From an uncultured Mycoplasmatota bacterium (GTDB taxonomy: Bacteria > Bacillota_I > Bacilli_A > RF39 > UBA660), in assembly GCA_900546715.1 (NCBI GenBank), contig UREA01000027.1, forward strand, positions 1 to 18,289: a DNA stretch of 18,289 nucleotides. The letters are read 5' to 3'. This document shows positions 6,687 to 14,695 of this stretch, in pieces. The translations under genes and the position numbers were made by a program. Positions within the stretch are counted from its first letter, which is position 1. Every line of letters begins with the position of its first letter. Under the pieces are notes generated by a model. That model was not told where the DNA came from. It made no database searches and saw nothing but the letters and a program-made list of their open reading frames with translations.

Positions 6687-6704
6687 CTTATTGTATTTTA
6701 TAAT
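6675..6704 (+). promoter_or_regulatory. Consensus promoter of the FIST-dehydrogenase operon
   Basis: TTGACA (6675-6680), an 18-base spacer and TATAAT (6699-6704), both hexamers perfect. The -35 box is made from the right arm of the preceding terminator. The start codon of the FIST gene is 50 bases downstream. This is the strongest promoter in the window. Confidence 0.8.
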
Positions 6705-6754
6705 AAAATTAGGCTAGAAAGTAAGCTAAACATGATTTAAGGAGGGATATTATT

Positions 6755-7924
6755 ATGAAGACCAAAGTTGGTTATAGTGAAAATGCTAATGCATTTGAAT
6801 CTGGTGTTGAAACAGCAACTATGGCAAATAAAGTAGAAAATCCTCAAGTTGGATTGTTTTTTACAAGTTGTGTTCAAGACCAAAATGAATTAATGAAAGG
6901 AGCAAAAAGCGTACTTGGTGATGTACCAATTATCGGTTGTACTTCATCGGCAGCACTTTGTACTCATGATGGATATCTAAATAAAGAAACTGGATATTCA
7001 GGAATGATGTTATTTGGTGGAGATGTAGAAGTTGTTACTGCTGGAAGTGCTAAAACTAATGAATCACCTAGAGAAATAGGACAACGTATTGCTAAAGAAG
7101 CTATAGAAAAGCGTAAAGGAGCAGATAAAGAACCAGATTTCTTTTTTATGAGTGCAAGTCCTGCAAATGAAGAAGAATATTTAAAAGGTATTCAAGACGT
7201 TATTGGAAATATTCCAGTATTTGGAGGTTCTGCTGCTGATAATACAGTTGAAGGTAAATGGAGTTTACTTAATGATGGTGAAGCATTTGCTGATGGCTGT
7301 GTTATAGCAATATTTTATACAGATGGCAAAATGGCTAACATTTATACTGGAGCATATCATGAAACAGAAAATGCAGGTATCATTACAAAAGTTGAAGGAA
7401 GTAGAACATTAGTTGAAATCGACCATGAACCAGCACTTAAAAAATATGCTGAATGGACAAATCAAAATGTGGAAGATTTAATGGGTGGAAACCTACTTAC
7501 TGCAACAATTTGTGCACCACTTGGAGTAAAAGATCCAATTGGAAAAGTTACAGCTGTTCGTCATCCAATGGCAGGAAACGAAGATCTATCAATGAATATT
7601 GGGGCAGATCTTGCTGTTAATACTGCTGTAATTCAACTTACAAATACACCAGAAGGAATTCTTAAAGCAAATGAAGAAACTATAGAAAAATTAAATAACT
7701 TAATGGGTGAAGATGTAGAATCTTATTTCTTAGTTCATTGTGGAGGTCGTCGTTTAGGTTTAGCACTTGCTAATATTGAAGATAAGATTTATCCAGAAGT
7801 TAAGAAAGCAATACCTAATAAAGAATTCTTGATGGTATTTACATTTGGAGAATATGGCCAAGGTGATCACTCATCTAATACAGTTGGTGGTTTATCACTT
7901 TCATATACTGGATTTGGAAAGTAG
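6755..7924 (+). CDS. FIST-domain ligand-binding protein
   Basis: A 389-residue soluble protein with the two-part FIST fold: FIST_N at about 28-215, with GCTSSAALCT (61-70) and FGGSAADN (156-163), and FIST_C at about 220-375, with HCGGRRLGLA (328-337) and FTFGEYGQGD (362-371). FIST domains are predicted sensors of small ligands, possibly amino acids, and occur in chemotaxis receptors and kinases. Here the domain is free-standing with no membrane or output part. It follows a perfect promoter and a GGAGGG site and heads an operon with two dehydrogenases, so its ligand may be the substrate or product of those enzymes. Codon use looks like that of a well-expressed gene, with fewer rare codons than its neighbours. 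The ligand is unknown. Confidence 0.88.
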   Translation: MKTKVGYSENANAFESGVETATMANKVENPQVGLFFTSCVQDQNELMKGAKSVLGDVPIIGCTSSAALCTHDGYLNKETGYSGMMLFGGDVEVVTAGSAKTNESPREIGQRIAKEAIEKRKGADKEPDFFFMSASPANEEEYLKGIQDVIGNIPVFGGSAADNTVEGKWSLLNDGEAFADGCVIAIFYTDGKMANIYTGAYHETENAGIITKVEGSRTLVEIDHEPALKKYAEWTNQNVEDLMGGNLLTATICAPLGVKDPIGKVTAVRHPMAGNEDLSMNIGADLAVNTAVIQLTNTPEGILKANEETIEKLNNLMGEDVESYFLVHCGGRRLGLALANIEDKIYPEVKKAIPNKEFLMVFTFGEYGQGDHSSNTVGGLSLSYTGFGK

Positions 7925-7950
7925 AATATAAAGAATAAAAAGGAGAGAAA

Positions 7951-9387
7951 ATGAAAAGTTTAATAGGAAATAGTTGGCGTGATTCAAGCGATGGTAAAGT
8001 AATAGAAGTTAAAAATCCCGCAACAAATGAACTTGTTGATACTGTTCCGAGTTTAACAAAAGAAGATGTTGAAGAAGCAATTAAATATGCTCATGAACAC
8101 AAATCAGAATGGGAAGCTTTATCAGTAGTTGCTAGATGTGAAATACTAACAAAATTCGCCGTATTAGTGGAACAAAACAAAGATGAACTTGCTAAATTAT
8201 TATCAGATGAAACAGGAAAACCAATTAAGGAAGCATATAATGAAATTGCCAATATCCAAATTGGAGTTCCAGCTTATGTGGAAAAAGTTAAGCATGAATA
8301 TGGCAATATAATTTATAGAGGTACAGAAAAGGGTCAAGAAAATACAATTCAATATACTATTCAACAACCTCTTGGAGTAGTAGTTGCTATTATTCCGTTT
8401 AATTTCCCAAGTGATATTTTTATCAATAAAGTACCACCTGCATTATTAATGGGAAATGCTGTTATTCTTAAACCAGCAAGTGCTAATCCACTTACTTTAA
8501 CTAGATATGTGGAATTACTTGTTGAAGCAGGTGTTCCAGCAGGAGTTATTTCTGTAGTACATGGATCTGGTTCTGTTGTTGGAACAACTCTTACAAGTAG
8601 TAAGTTAGTAGATATGGTAAGTCTTACTGGTTCTACTGCTGCAGGTATTGATGCTGCTAAGAATTGTGCAGAACATTGTGCTCATAGTTCTTTAGAACTG
8701 GGTGGAAACGATGCATTTATTCTATGTGCTGATGGTGATATCGATTTAGCAGTTGAAGAAACTGTTTGGGGAAGACTTTATAATACTGGTCAAGTATGTT
8801 GTGCTAGTAAGAGATTCTTAGTAGAAAATTCTGTTAAGGATGAATTTATAAGTAAAATGGTCGCAAAAATTAAGACACTAAAGGTAGGTATGCCAAGTGA
8901 TACGGATACTGATATTGGATGTTTAATTAGTGAAGAAGCTGCTATCGAAGTAGAAAAACAAGTAAATAAGACGATTGAACAAGGAGCTAAGCTTGTCTGC
9001 GGTGGTAGAAGAAAAGGGGCTTTCTATGAACCAGCAATTTTAGATAATGTAACTCGCGATATGGATGTTGCTAAAGATATGGAAATATTCGGTCCAGTTA
9101 TTCCAGTAATCGGTTTTGATACAATCGAAGAAGCAGTAGAAATTGCTAACGGGTCTATTTATGGTTTATCTGGTTCAATTATTACTAGAGATTTCAATAA
9201 AGCTATAAAGGTGAGTGAACAAATGGAATGTGGGGGATTTGTAATTAATGGTGCAAGTTTCTTTAGATCATTTGAACAACCTTTTGGTGGTTGGAAATAT
9301 TCAGGAATCGGTAATGAAGGAATTATGACAACTTTAAAAGAAATGTCTAGAACCAAAACTGTTATTTTAAAAAATGTTACAAAATAA
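7951..9387 (+). CDS. NAD(P)-dependent aldehyde dehydrogenase
   Basis: A 478-residue protein of normal ALDH-superfamily length. It oxidises an aldehyde to the acid through a thiohemiacetal on Cys283 (NTGQVCCAS). The general base is Glu249 in LELGGND; the 34-residue gap to the Cys is the classical one. PFNFP (about 150) and KPAS (about 174) form the cofactor-binding part, and EIFGPV near 382 is also present. The enzyme is closest in style to succinate-semialdehyde or lactaldehyde dehydrogenases, but the substrate cannot be read from sequence. An AAGGAG site precedes the ATG 26 bases after the FIST gene. A hairpin lies just after the stop, before the short-chain dehydrogenase gene. Confidence 0.92.
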   Translation: MKSLIGNSWRDSSDGKVIEVKNPATNELVDTVPSLTKEDVEEAIKYAHEHKSEWEALSVVARCEILTKFAVLVEQNKDELAKLLSDETGKPIKEAYNEIANIQIGVPAYVEKVKHEYGNIIYRGTEKGQENTIQYTIQQPLGVVVAIIPFNFPSDIFINKVPPALLMGNAVILKPASANPLTLTRYVELLVEAGVPAGVISVVHGSGSVVGTTLTSSKLVDMVSLTGSTAAGIDAAKNCAEHCAHSSLELGGNDAFILCADGDIDLAVEETVWGRLYNTGQVCCASKRFLVENSVKDEFISKMVAKIKTLKVGMPSDTDTDIGCLISEEAAIEVEKQVNKTIEQGAKLVCGGRRKGAFYEPAILDNVTRDMDVAKDMEIFGPVIPVIGFDTIEEAVEIANGSIYGLSGSIITRDFNKAIKVSEQMECGGFVINGASFFRSFEQPFGGWKYSGIGNEGIMTTLKEMSRTKTVILKNVTK

Positions 9388-9389
9388 TT

Positions 9390-9416
9390 AAAGAGCAAGA
9401 TGTGTTCTTGCTCTTT
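9390..9416 (+). terminator. Hairpin between the two dehydrogenase genes (partial terminator or processing site)
   Basis: An 11-bp perfect stem AAAGAGCAAGA / TCTTGCTCTTT with a 5-base loop, 2 bases after the aldehyde dehydrogenase stop. The T-rich stretch is only the end of the right arm and is followed by AATAAATT, so termination is probably incomplete. I see no promoter between it and the next start codon, which suggests read-through with reduced downstream expression. Confidence 0.55.
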
Positions 9417-9437
9417 AATAAATTAAGGAGGAAATTT

Positions 9438-10196
9438 ATGTTTGATTATAAAGGAAGAGTAGTAGTAATGACTGGAGCATCATCTGGTCTAGGTATGCAA
9501 ATGGCTAGAGGGTTTGCTCATCAAGGAGCTACACTCGTTTTAATGGCAAGAAGAATTGAAAGGTTAGTTGACTTTGCTAAAGAATTAGAAAGTATGGGGG
9601 TGAGTGCTTTACCAGTTAAATGTGATGTTACAAATGTTGCTGATGTAAATAATGCAGCTAAAGTTGTTGAAGAAAAATTTGGTAAAGTTGATGTTTTAGT
9701 CAATTGTGCAGGAAGTGCTAAGAATAATGGGGTACTTAATATGACTGATGAGGAATGGAAGTTTACTATAGATACTGATATGAACAGTGTATTTTATGTA
9801 ACTAGAGCATTTGCAAATATCATGAAGAAAAATAATTATGGTAGAATTATCAATATTGCTTCAATGTACGGAATGGTTGGTAATATGGCAATGGATACTG
9901 TTGCATATCATACAAGTAAAGGGGGAGTTGTAAACTTTACTAGAGCAGTAGCTGCAGAGCTTGCGAAATATGGTATTACTTGTAATGCAATTTGTCCGGG
10001 ATATTTTGATACAGAACTTACTCATGAAACACTTATAACTGATGAATTTACAGCTTATATGAAAGCTACTGTACCAGTTGGAAGATATGGGCATGCTGGT
10101 GAACTTAATGCTGGGGCAATATTCTTAGGAAGCGAAGAAGCTAGCTATGTAACTGGTGTCATACTACCAATTGATGGTGGATATACTTGTGTATAA
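9438..10196 (+). CDS. Short-chain dehydrogenase/reductase (SDR)
   Basis: A 252-residue classical SDR. TGASSGLG (12-19) binds the dinucleotide, Arg38-Arg39 after the second strand favour NADP(H), and NCAG is at 89-92. The catalytic tetrad is Asn116, Ser142, Tyr157 and Lys161 (YHTSK). DGGYT near the C-terminus is typical of 3-oxoacyl-ACP reductase or gluconate 5-dehydrogenase-like members. It interconverts an alcohol and a carbonyl compound; the substrate is unknown. An upstream in-frame TTG start at 9402 lies inside the hairpin. The ATG at 9438 follows a perfect AAGGAGG and is chosen. Together with the aldehyde dehydrogenase it could take an alcohol through an aldehyde to an acid, or reduce a keto intermediate. 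Confidence 0.9.
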   Translation: MFDYKGRVVVMTGASSGLGMQMARGFAHQGATLVLMARRIERLVDFAKELESMGVSALPVKCDVTNVADVNNAAKVVEEKFGKVDVLVNCAGSAKNNGVLNMTDEEWKFTIDTDMNSVFYVTRAFANIMKKNNYGRIINIASMYGMVGNMAMDTVAYHTSKGGVVNFTRAVAAELAKYGITCNAICPGYFDTELTHETLITDEFTAYMKATVPVGRYGHAGELNAGAIFLGSEEASYVTGVILPIDGGYTCV

Positions 10197-10221
10197 AGGT
10201 TAATTTGAAATTAACCTTTTT
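10195..10221 (+). terminator. Intrinsic terminator of the FIST-dehydrogenase operon
   Basis: An 11-bp stem AAAGGTTAATT / AATTAACCTTT (10195-10205 and 10209-10219) with a 3-base loop, followed by more T residues. It overlaps the stop codon of the SDR gene. Confidence 0.8.
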
Positions 10222-10236
10222 AAATGTCCTAAATTA

Positions 10237-10245
10237 TGTTATACT
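10237..10245 (+). promoter_or_regulatory. Extended -10 promoter of the ligase/two-component operon
   Basis: TG-T-TATACT at 10237-10245 is an extended -10 element. The -35 region at 17 bases upstream is only T-rich terminator sequence. The start codon of the ligase is 31 bases downstream. Confidence 0.5.
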
Positions 10246-10275
10246 ATTACTGTAATTTTGTAAAAGAGGTGTTTT

Positions 10276-12042
10276 ATGAATTCAAAATTAAAGCCATCTG
10301 AAGAAAGAAGATGGGAAAAATATTATCCAGAGAATGTTAAAAATTTTGATTTTCCCAGAATGAAAACTTATGATTTAGTTTATGAAGAAAATAAAAATCG
10401 TAAAGATAATATTGCTTTGGAATATGAAGGTACTAATATAAGCTATGGGGAATTCTTTGATAAAGTTGAAGAAAAAACTGAATTTTTTCACGATTTGGGT
10501 GTTAAGGAAAATGATATTGTTACTTGTTCAATGTTAATGAGTCCTGAATTTGTCTATGATTGGTATGCTTTAGGAAGATTAAATGCTATAAGTAATTTAA
10601 TTGATCCTAGAACCAGTACTAATGGTATTAAAGAATATTTAGATGAAGCAAAATCAAGTGTAGTTATTAACACTGATATATTTACATCTAAATTAAAAGA
10701 AGCTATCACTACTCAAGACATTAAAGTAATAAATTATTCTCTTAATAATAGCGCGACTAAAATGCCCCTTTTATTAGGAGGTATCTCTTTAGCAACAGGC
10801 CTTTATAGCAGCATTTTAGGTAGAAAAGATAATAGATTTATAAATTATCAAGATAATTTAAGTATTGGTAGTGTAGAGATTCCTGATTACCAAGAAAATC
10901 AGGCTTTAACGATTGTTCATACTGGTGGTACAACTGGAGTACCTAAAGGAGTAATTTTATCACATGATAATTATAATGCTATGGCTTATGAATATAAATC
11001 ATCAGGCATTGGTTTTGCCGAAAAAGATCGATTTTTACTAATTATGCCACCTTGGATTTCTTATGGTAGTGGCATGCTTCACATGAGTTTAGTTGTAGGA
11101 ATGAAAGCCACAATTATATCTAAATTAGATTCAAAGAAAATGCCAAATTATTTAAATAAATACCAACCTCAATGGTTTGCAGGTGTTCCTGCTCATTATA
11201 AAATAGTAAATGGTAGTAAATTACTTGCTAAAAATGGAGTCTCTTATATAAAAGGATGTGCTGTTGGTGGAGATGCCATGTCTTCCGAATTGTTTTTAGA
11301 AAGCGAACAATTTTTAAAAGAAAATGGAGCTAGTAAAGGTGTTAATCCGGGTTATGCTTTAACTGAAGCAACCTCTGCTTTTGCAGTAAGACAATTAGAA
11401 CCATATAAACCAGGCAGTGTAGGTATTCCTCTTCCTGGTTGTACTGTGGGAATATTCAAGTTTGACGAGGAAACAGAAACTACTAAAGATGAAGAGCTTG
11501 ATTATAACATGCGAGGAGAAATTTGTTTAAGAACACCAAATCAAATGTTAGGATATTTTAATAATCCAACTTTAACAGAGCAAGTTTTAAGAAAACATAA
11601 AGATGGATATATATGGATTCATACCGGAGATTTAGGTTACATTGATGAAGATGGTATTCTTTATGTTGATGGTAGAATCAAAGAAATGATCACTAGATAT
11701 GATGGCTTTAAAATTTATCCATTTTTAATAGATAAATTAGTTAGTACAAATAAAGCTATATTTGCCTGTAAAACTGTTGGAGTTCCTGATAATATTCATG
11801 GTGTAGGTAATTATGCTAAAACATATATTGTATTAAAACCAGAGTATGAAAATCAAGAAAAACAAATAATTAAAGAAATAAAAGAAGTTTTACAATATTG
11901 TTTGCCAAGTTATTATACCGAGGGATTAAATATAGAAGTGACTGATGAATTACCAATCACTTCTGTTGGTAAAGTAGATTTTGAAACATTAAAAGAATTA
12001 AATGAAGAAAAAGAATTAAAAAGAGTAAAAATAAGGAGTTGA
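10276..12042 (+). CDS. AMP-forming acyl-CoA synthetase/ligase (ANL superfamily)
   Basis: A 588-residue adenylating enzyme. The phosphate-binding loop HTGGTTGVPKG is at 215-225, the core motif GYALTEA near 360-366, and HTGDLGYIDEDG near 452-463. The hinge GRIKEMI is followed by FKIYP, and Lys566 in SVGKVDFE is the C-terminal adenylation lysine. It activates a carboxylic acid with ATP and normally transfers it to CoA. The chain type is unknown. A short segment at about 160-200 (GGISLATGLYSSILGRK) has a hydrophobic helix that I do not recognise from standard members; it could be an acyl-pocket or membrane-contact insertion. The gene starts behind AGAGGTG, and its stop overlaps the ribosome-site region of the kinase gene, so the enzyme is produced with the two-component proteins. 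Confidence 0.87.
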   Translation: MNSKLKPSEERRWEKYYPENVKNFDFPRMKTYDLVYEENKNRKDNIALEYEGTNISYGEFFDKVEEKTEFFHDLGVKENDIVTCSMLMSPEFVYDWYALGRLNAISNLIDPRTSTNGIKEYLDEAKSSVVINTDIFTSKLKEAITTQDIKVINYSLNNSATKMPLLLGGISLATGLYSSILGRKDNRFINYQDNLSIGSVEIPDYQENQALTIVHTGGTTGVPKGVILSHDNYNAMAYEYKSSGIGFAEKDRFLLIMPPWISYGSGMLHMSLVVGMKATIISKLDSKKMPNYLNKYQPQWFAGVPAHYKIVNGSKLLAKNGVSYIKGCAVGGDAMSSELFLESEQFLKENGASKGVNPGYALTEATSAFAVRQLEPYKPGSVGIPLPGCTVGIFKFDEETETTKDEELDYNMRGEICLRTPNQMLGYFNNPTLTEQVLRKHKDGYIWIHTGDLGYIDEDGILYVDGRIKEMITRYDGFKIYPFLIDKLVSTNKAIFACKTVGVPDNIHGVGNYAKTYIVLKPEYENQEKQIIKEIKEVLQYCLPSYYTEGLNIEVTDELPITSVGKVDFETLKELNEEKELKRVKIRS

Positions 12043-12046
12043 TAAA

Positions 12047-13456
12047 GTGATTATTGGGGTTACTATGTTAATAGTAAGTTTTCTATACTTATTACTTACA
12101 GGGATAATGTATTATTCTAAACAAAGAATAAATAATGAAGAAAATAACATTTATAATTATCTAATTATTGCTGCTTTTTTTGGCATAGTATTAGAATTAA
12201 CATGTATATTAACCGTACCATATCAAAATAGTATTCCTATATTAAACGAAATAGTCAATCGCCTATTTTTAATATATATTTTTACATGGACATTTTTATT
12301 TACTAAATATATTATTTTAATATCATTTAATAATAAAAAACCAATTTCATTATATATAATAGAATACCAAAAAACTCTTAATAAAATTTTAAATATATTC
12401 TTTATTATTGTAGTTCTTATTTTATGTATAATACCTTTAGACTATTATTATGATGGTACTTATGTTTATTCTTTTGGTCCTGCAACAGACTTTTTATATA
12501 TTATAATTGCTTTATTAATAATATCATGGTTATTTTGTTTAATATTAAATATTAAAGAAGTCGGTTATAGAAAATATGTTCCTTTATTTACCTTTATTTT
12601 TGGAGCAATAGCTAATTTAATTGTTAGAGAAATTAATCCTGGTATTCTTTTAATTACAGTAACTCAAACATTTATTACAATTATGATGTATTATACCATT
12701 GAAAACCCTGATGTTAAATTATTAAATGAACTTAATTTAGCCAAAATCCAAGCAGAAAAATCTAATCAAATAAAAAAAGAATTTTTAGCCAGTATGTCTC
12801 ATGAAATAAGAACACCTCTGAATGCTATTGTAGGTTTTTCTACTCTTATAAGTGATGCTGAAACTTTAAGTGAAGCTAAAGAAAATAGTAAGTATTTAAT
12901 AGACTCTGCTAATACCTTGCTTTATATGGTTTCAAATATCATTGATATAGCAAGCTTAGATGTTGATGATACATCAATAAAAGAAGAAAAATATAATTTA
13001 AAAAATGTGATTAATGATATAGCTAATTTATATAAGTATAAATTAGCAGAAAAGAATTTAGAATTAAAATTAAATATAAAAACTCCCGATGTTTTAGAAG
13101 GAGATATTGATAAAATAAAGAGAATAATAATTAATTTAGTAGATAATGCTATCAAATATACAAATGATGGAAAAATTAATTTAAATGTTAATTCCAGTAT
13201 TAAAAATCGAAAATGTCATTTAGAAATTGTAATTAAAGATAATGGTAAGGGAATGGATAAATACGTTGTTAATCATTTATTTGAAAACTTTACTAGAGCC
13301 AGTGATTATAAAGATAGTGCTACTGCTGGTTTAGGTTTAGGCCTTGCTATAACCAAAAGATTAGTTGATATATTAAATGGGGAAATAAATTGTACATCAT
13401 CATCTAGGGGAACAACGTTTAAAATTAAATTAACCCAGAAAGTAGGTGAAAAATGA
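12047..13456 (+). CDS. Membrane sensor histidine kinase
   Basis: A 469-residue kinase. About seven hydrophobic segments fill residues 1-218, with no large external domain, resembling 7TM-type sensor inputs. A short coiled helix (about 222-245) leads to the dimerisation domain with the phospho-acceptor His252 in SMSHEIRTPLN. The ATP-binding domain has the N box DNAIKYT near 366, G1 DNGKGM near 401 and G2 GLGLGLAI near 428. The GTG start at 12047 follows AAGGAG at a good distance. The stop overlaps the ATG of the response regulator (ATGA), so the two are a cognate pair. It sits 4 bases after the ligase gene, which ties sensing to acyl activation. The signal is unknown; it may be membrane-dissolved or lipid-like, given the absence of an external domain. 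Confidence 0.9.
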   Translation: MIIGVTMLIVSFLYLLLTGIMYYSKQRINNEENNIYNYLIIAAFFGIVLELTCILTVPYQNSIPILNEIVNRLFLIYIFTWTFLFTKYIILISFNNKKPISLYIIEYQKTLNKILNIFFIIVVLILCIIPLDYYYDGTYVYSFGPATDFLYIIIALLIISWLFCLILNIKEVGYRKYVPLFTFIFGAIANLIVREINPGILLITVTQTFITIMMYYTIENPDVKLLNELNLAKIQAEKSNQIKKEFLASMSHEIRTPLNAIVGFSTLISDAETLSEAKENSKYLIDSANTLLYMVSNIIDIASLDVDDTSIKEEKYNLKNVINDIANLYKYKLAEKNLELKLNIKTPDVLEGDIDKIKRIIINLVDNAIKYTNDGKINLNVNSSIKNRKCHLEIVIKDNGKGMDKYVVNHLFENFTRASDYKDSATAGLGLGLAITKRLVDILNGEINCTSSSRGTTFKIKLTQKVGEK

Positions 13457-13818
13457 AAGCGTTAATTGTTGATGATAATTTATTAAATATTAAGGTTGCA
13501 GAAAAATTACTAGAACATTTGGGAGTTAAAGTATCTAGTGTTATGAGTGGCCAAGAATGTTTAGAAAATGTCGTAAATAATAAATATGATATTATATTTA
13601 TGGATATAATGATGCCCGAGATGGATGGAGTAGAAACGTATCAAAAACTAAAAAGTATCGAAGGTTTTAATACTCCCATTATAGCCCTAACGGCTGATGC
13701 TGGTATTAATGCCAAAGAAAAATATTTGAGTCTTGGTTTTGATGCCTACATTTCTAAACCTATAGATGTAAATTTATTAAAAGAAACAATAGAAAGGTAT
13801 CAAAATGGAATTAGTTAA
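13453..13818 (+). CDS. Single-domain (REC-only) response regulator
   Basis: A 121-residue receiver domain with no output domain. The acidic pocket is Asp7-Asp8, the phosphorylation site is Asp51 (FMDIMMPEMDG), and Thr80 and Lys102 (SKP) are the usual switch residues; all five are present. The start overlaps the kinase stop by 4 bases. Without a DNA-binding domain it must act through protein contact. The next gene starts inside its last codons, making that protein a candidate target. CheY-like or Spo0F-like phosphorelay roles are also possible. Confidence 0.92.
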   Translation: MKALIVDDNLLNIKVAEKLLEHLGVKVSSVMSGQECLENVVNNKYDIIFMDIMMPEMDGVETYQKLKSIEGFNTPIIALTADAGINAKEKYLSLGFDAYISKPIDVNLLKETIERYQNGIS

Positions 13819-14638
13819 ACTTTGGTATAAATATCTAAATAGATTTATAAATAGTGATGAATTATTAAAAGCATTACAATATTTAGATTTAAATAAATAT
13901 ACTATTGATACTAAATCTGAAATAAAAAGATTAATAAAAGATATAAAAAAAATAAAAGAAGAAATACCAAATGAATTTGATGAAGTTGAAGAAAAACGAT
14001 TAGAAAACATTAATTTCTTTTTAGATAAATTAAATGAAATTGATAAAAATAATTGTGATAAAGAAGCATGGAATATTATTAGTAAAAAAATAGAAAATTT
14101 AAAAAAGGAAAAATTATTAGTAAGAGATGGTGGGGCGCTTTATAATTCTATATTAGAAAAATTAAATAATTGTTATTCCATATTTAAATATTTACATAGA
14201 ATGACTGATTTAGAATTATTAGAGTTTTTAACAGAATATATCAGTGTACCTATACCTCTAAAAATAGATGAAAATAAATTTTTAGATTTAGTAGCAGTTG
14301 GAATAGAAAATGACCAAAAAGAATCTTTATGGCGTTTAGCATTTACTTATGAAAATAAACATTTTAACTATAATAATATAATAAATTATTTTATCAAAGA
14401 AAAAGATATATTTTATATAACTGAATCTTTATATGCTTTTAAAGATAGTATTGATATGAATAGTTTATATGATAAATTAATTAAATTAAATGATAAAGAA
14501 TTTTTAATAAAAATATTTACACCGAATATTATGGAATTACTTGATAATAAAGATATTGATTTAATGATTAAAAAAGGTATTAATAATAATATATTAAATA
14601 AAGAAGAAATAGAGAAATTACAGTCGTTCAAGCATTAG
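13805..14638 (+). CDS. Helical protein of unknown function coupled to the response regulator
   Basis: A 277-residue soluble, Lys/Glu/Asn/Leu/Ile-rich protein that I do not recognise. Residues 35-120 are charged and helical with likely coiled-coil stretches (KEEIPNEFDEVEEKRLENI). Residues 185-277 contain repeated short helical units (ESLWRLAFTYENK, NNIINYFIKEKD, ITESLYAFKD, LYDKLIKLND, LIKIFTPNIMELL) that look like a HEAT- or ankyrin-like solenoid. There is no membrane segment, signal peptide or DNA-binding motif that I can identify. The ATG lies 14 bases before the regulator's stop and has AAAGG upstream inside that gene, so it is translationally coupled. I infer an adaptor or output partner of the REC protein. 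Codon use is extremely AT-rich. Confidence 0.75.
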   Translation: MELVKLWYKYLNRFINSDELLKALQYLDLNKYTIDTKSEIKRLIKDIKKIKEEIPNEFDEVEEKRLENINFFLDKLNEIDKNNCDKEAWNIISKKIENLKKEKLLVRDGGALYNSILEKLNNCYSIFKYLHRMTDLELLEFLTEYISVPIPLKIDENKFLDLVAVGIENDQKESLWRLAFTYENKHFNYNNIINYFIKEKDIFYITESLYAFKDSIDMNSLYDKLIKLNDKEFLIKIFTPNIMELLDNKDIDLMIKKGINNNILNKEEIEKLQSFKH

Positions 14639-14641
14639 TTT

Positions 14642-14670
14642 TTGCAATTTTCTTTAATTTATGGTAAAAT
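14642..14670 (+). promoter_or_regulatory. Promoter of the HExxH metallopeptidase gene
   Basis: TTGCAA (14642-14647), a 17-base spacer and TAAAAT (14665-14670) preceded by TGG, that is an extended -10. It starts 4 bases after the stop of the previous operon. I see no terminator hairpin there, so the upstream transcript may read through. Confidence 0.65.
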
Positions 14671-14695
14671 ATATATCACCAAGCGGGTGGTTGAT

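Noticed and set aside
6705..6735. Imperfect palindrome near TTAGGCT / AAGCTAA as an operator before the FIST gene
   Set aside because: Arms do not pair well enough (one interior mismatch in seven) and no second copy exists upstream of the related operon at 10276.
9402..9437. Upstream TTG start extending the SDR by 12 residues
   Set aside because: It falls inside the hairpin loop and lacks a ribosome site, while the ATG at 9438 has a perfect AAGGAGG.
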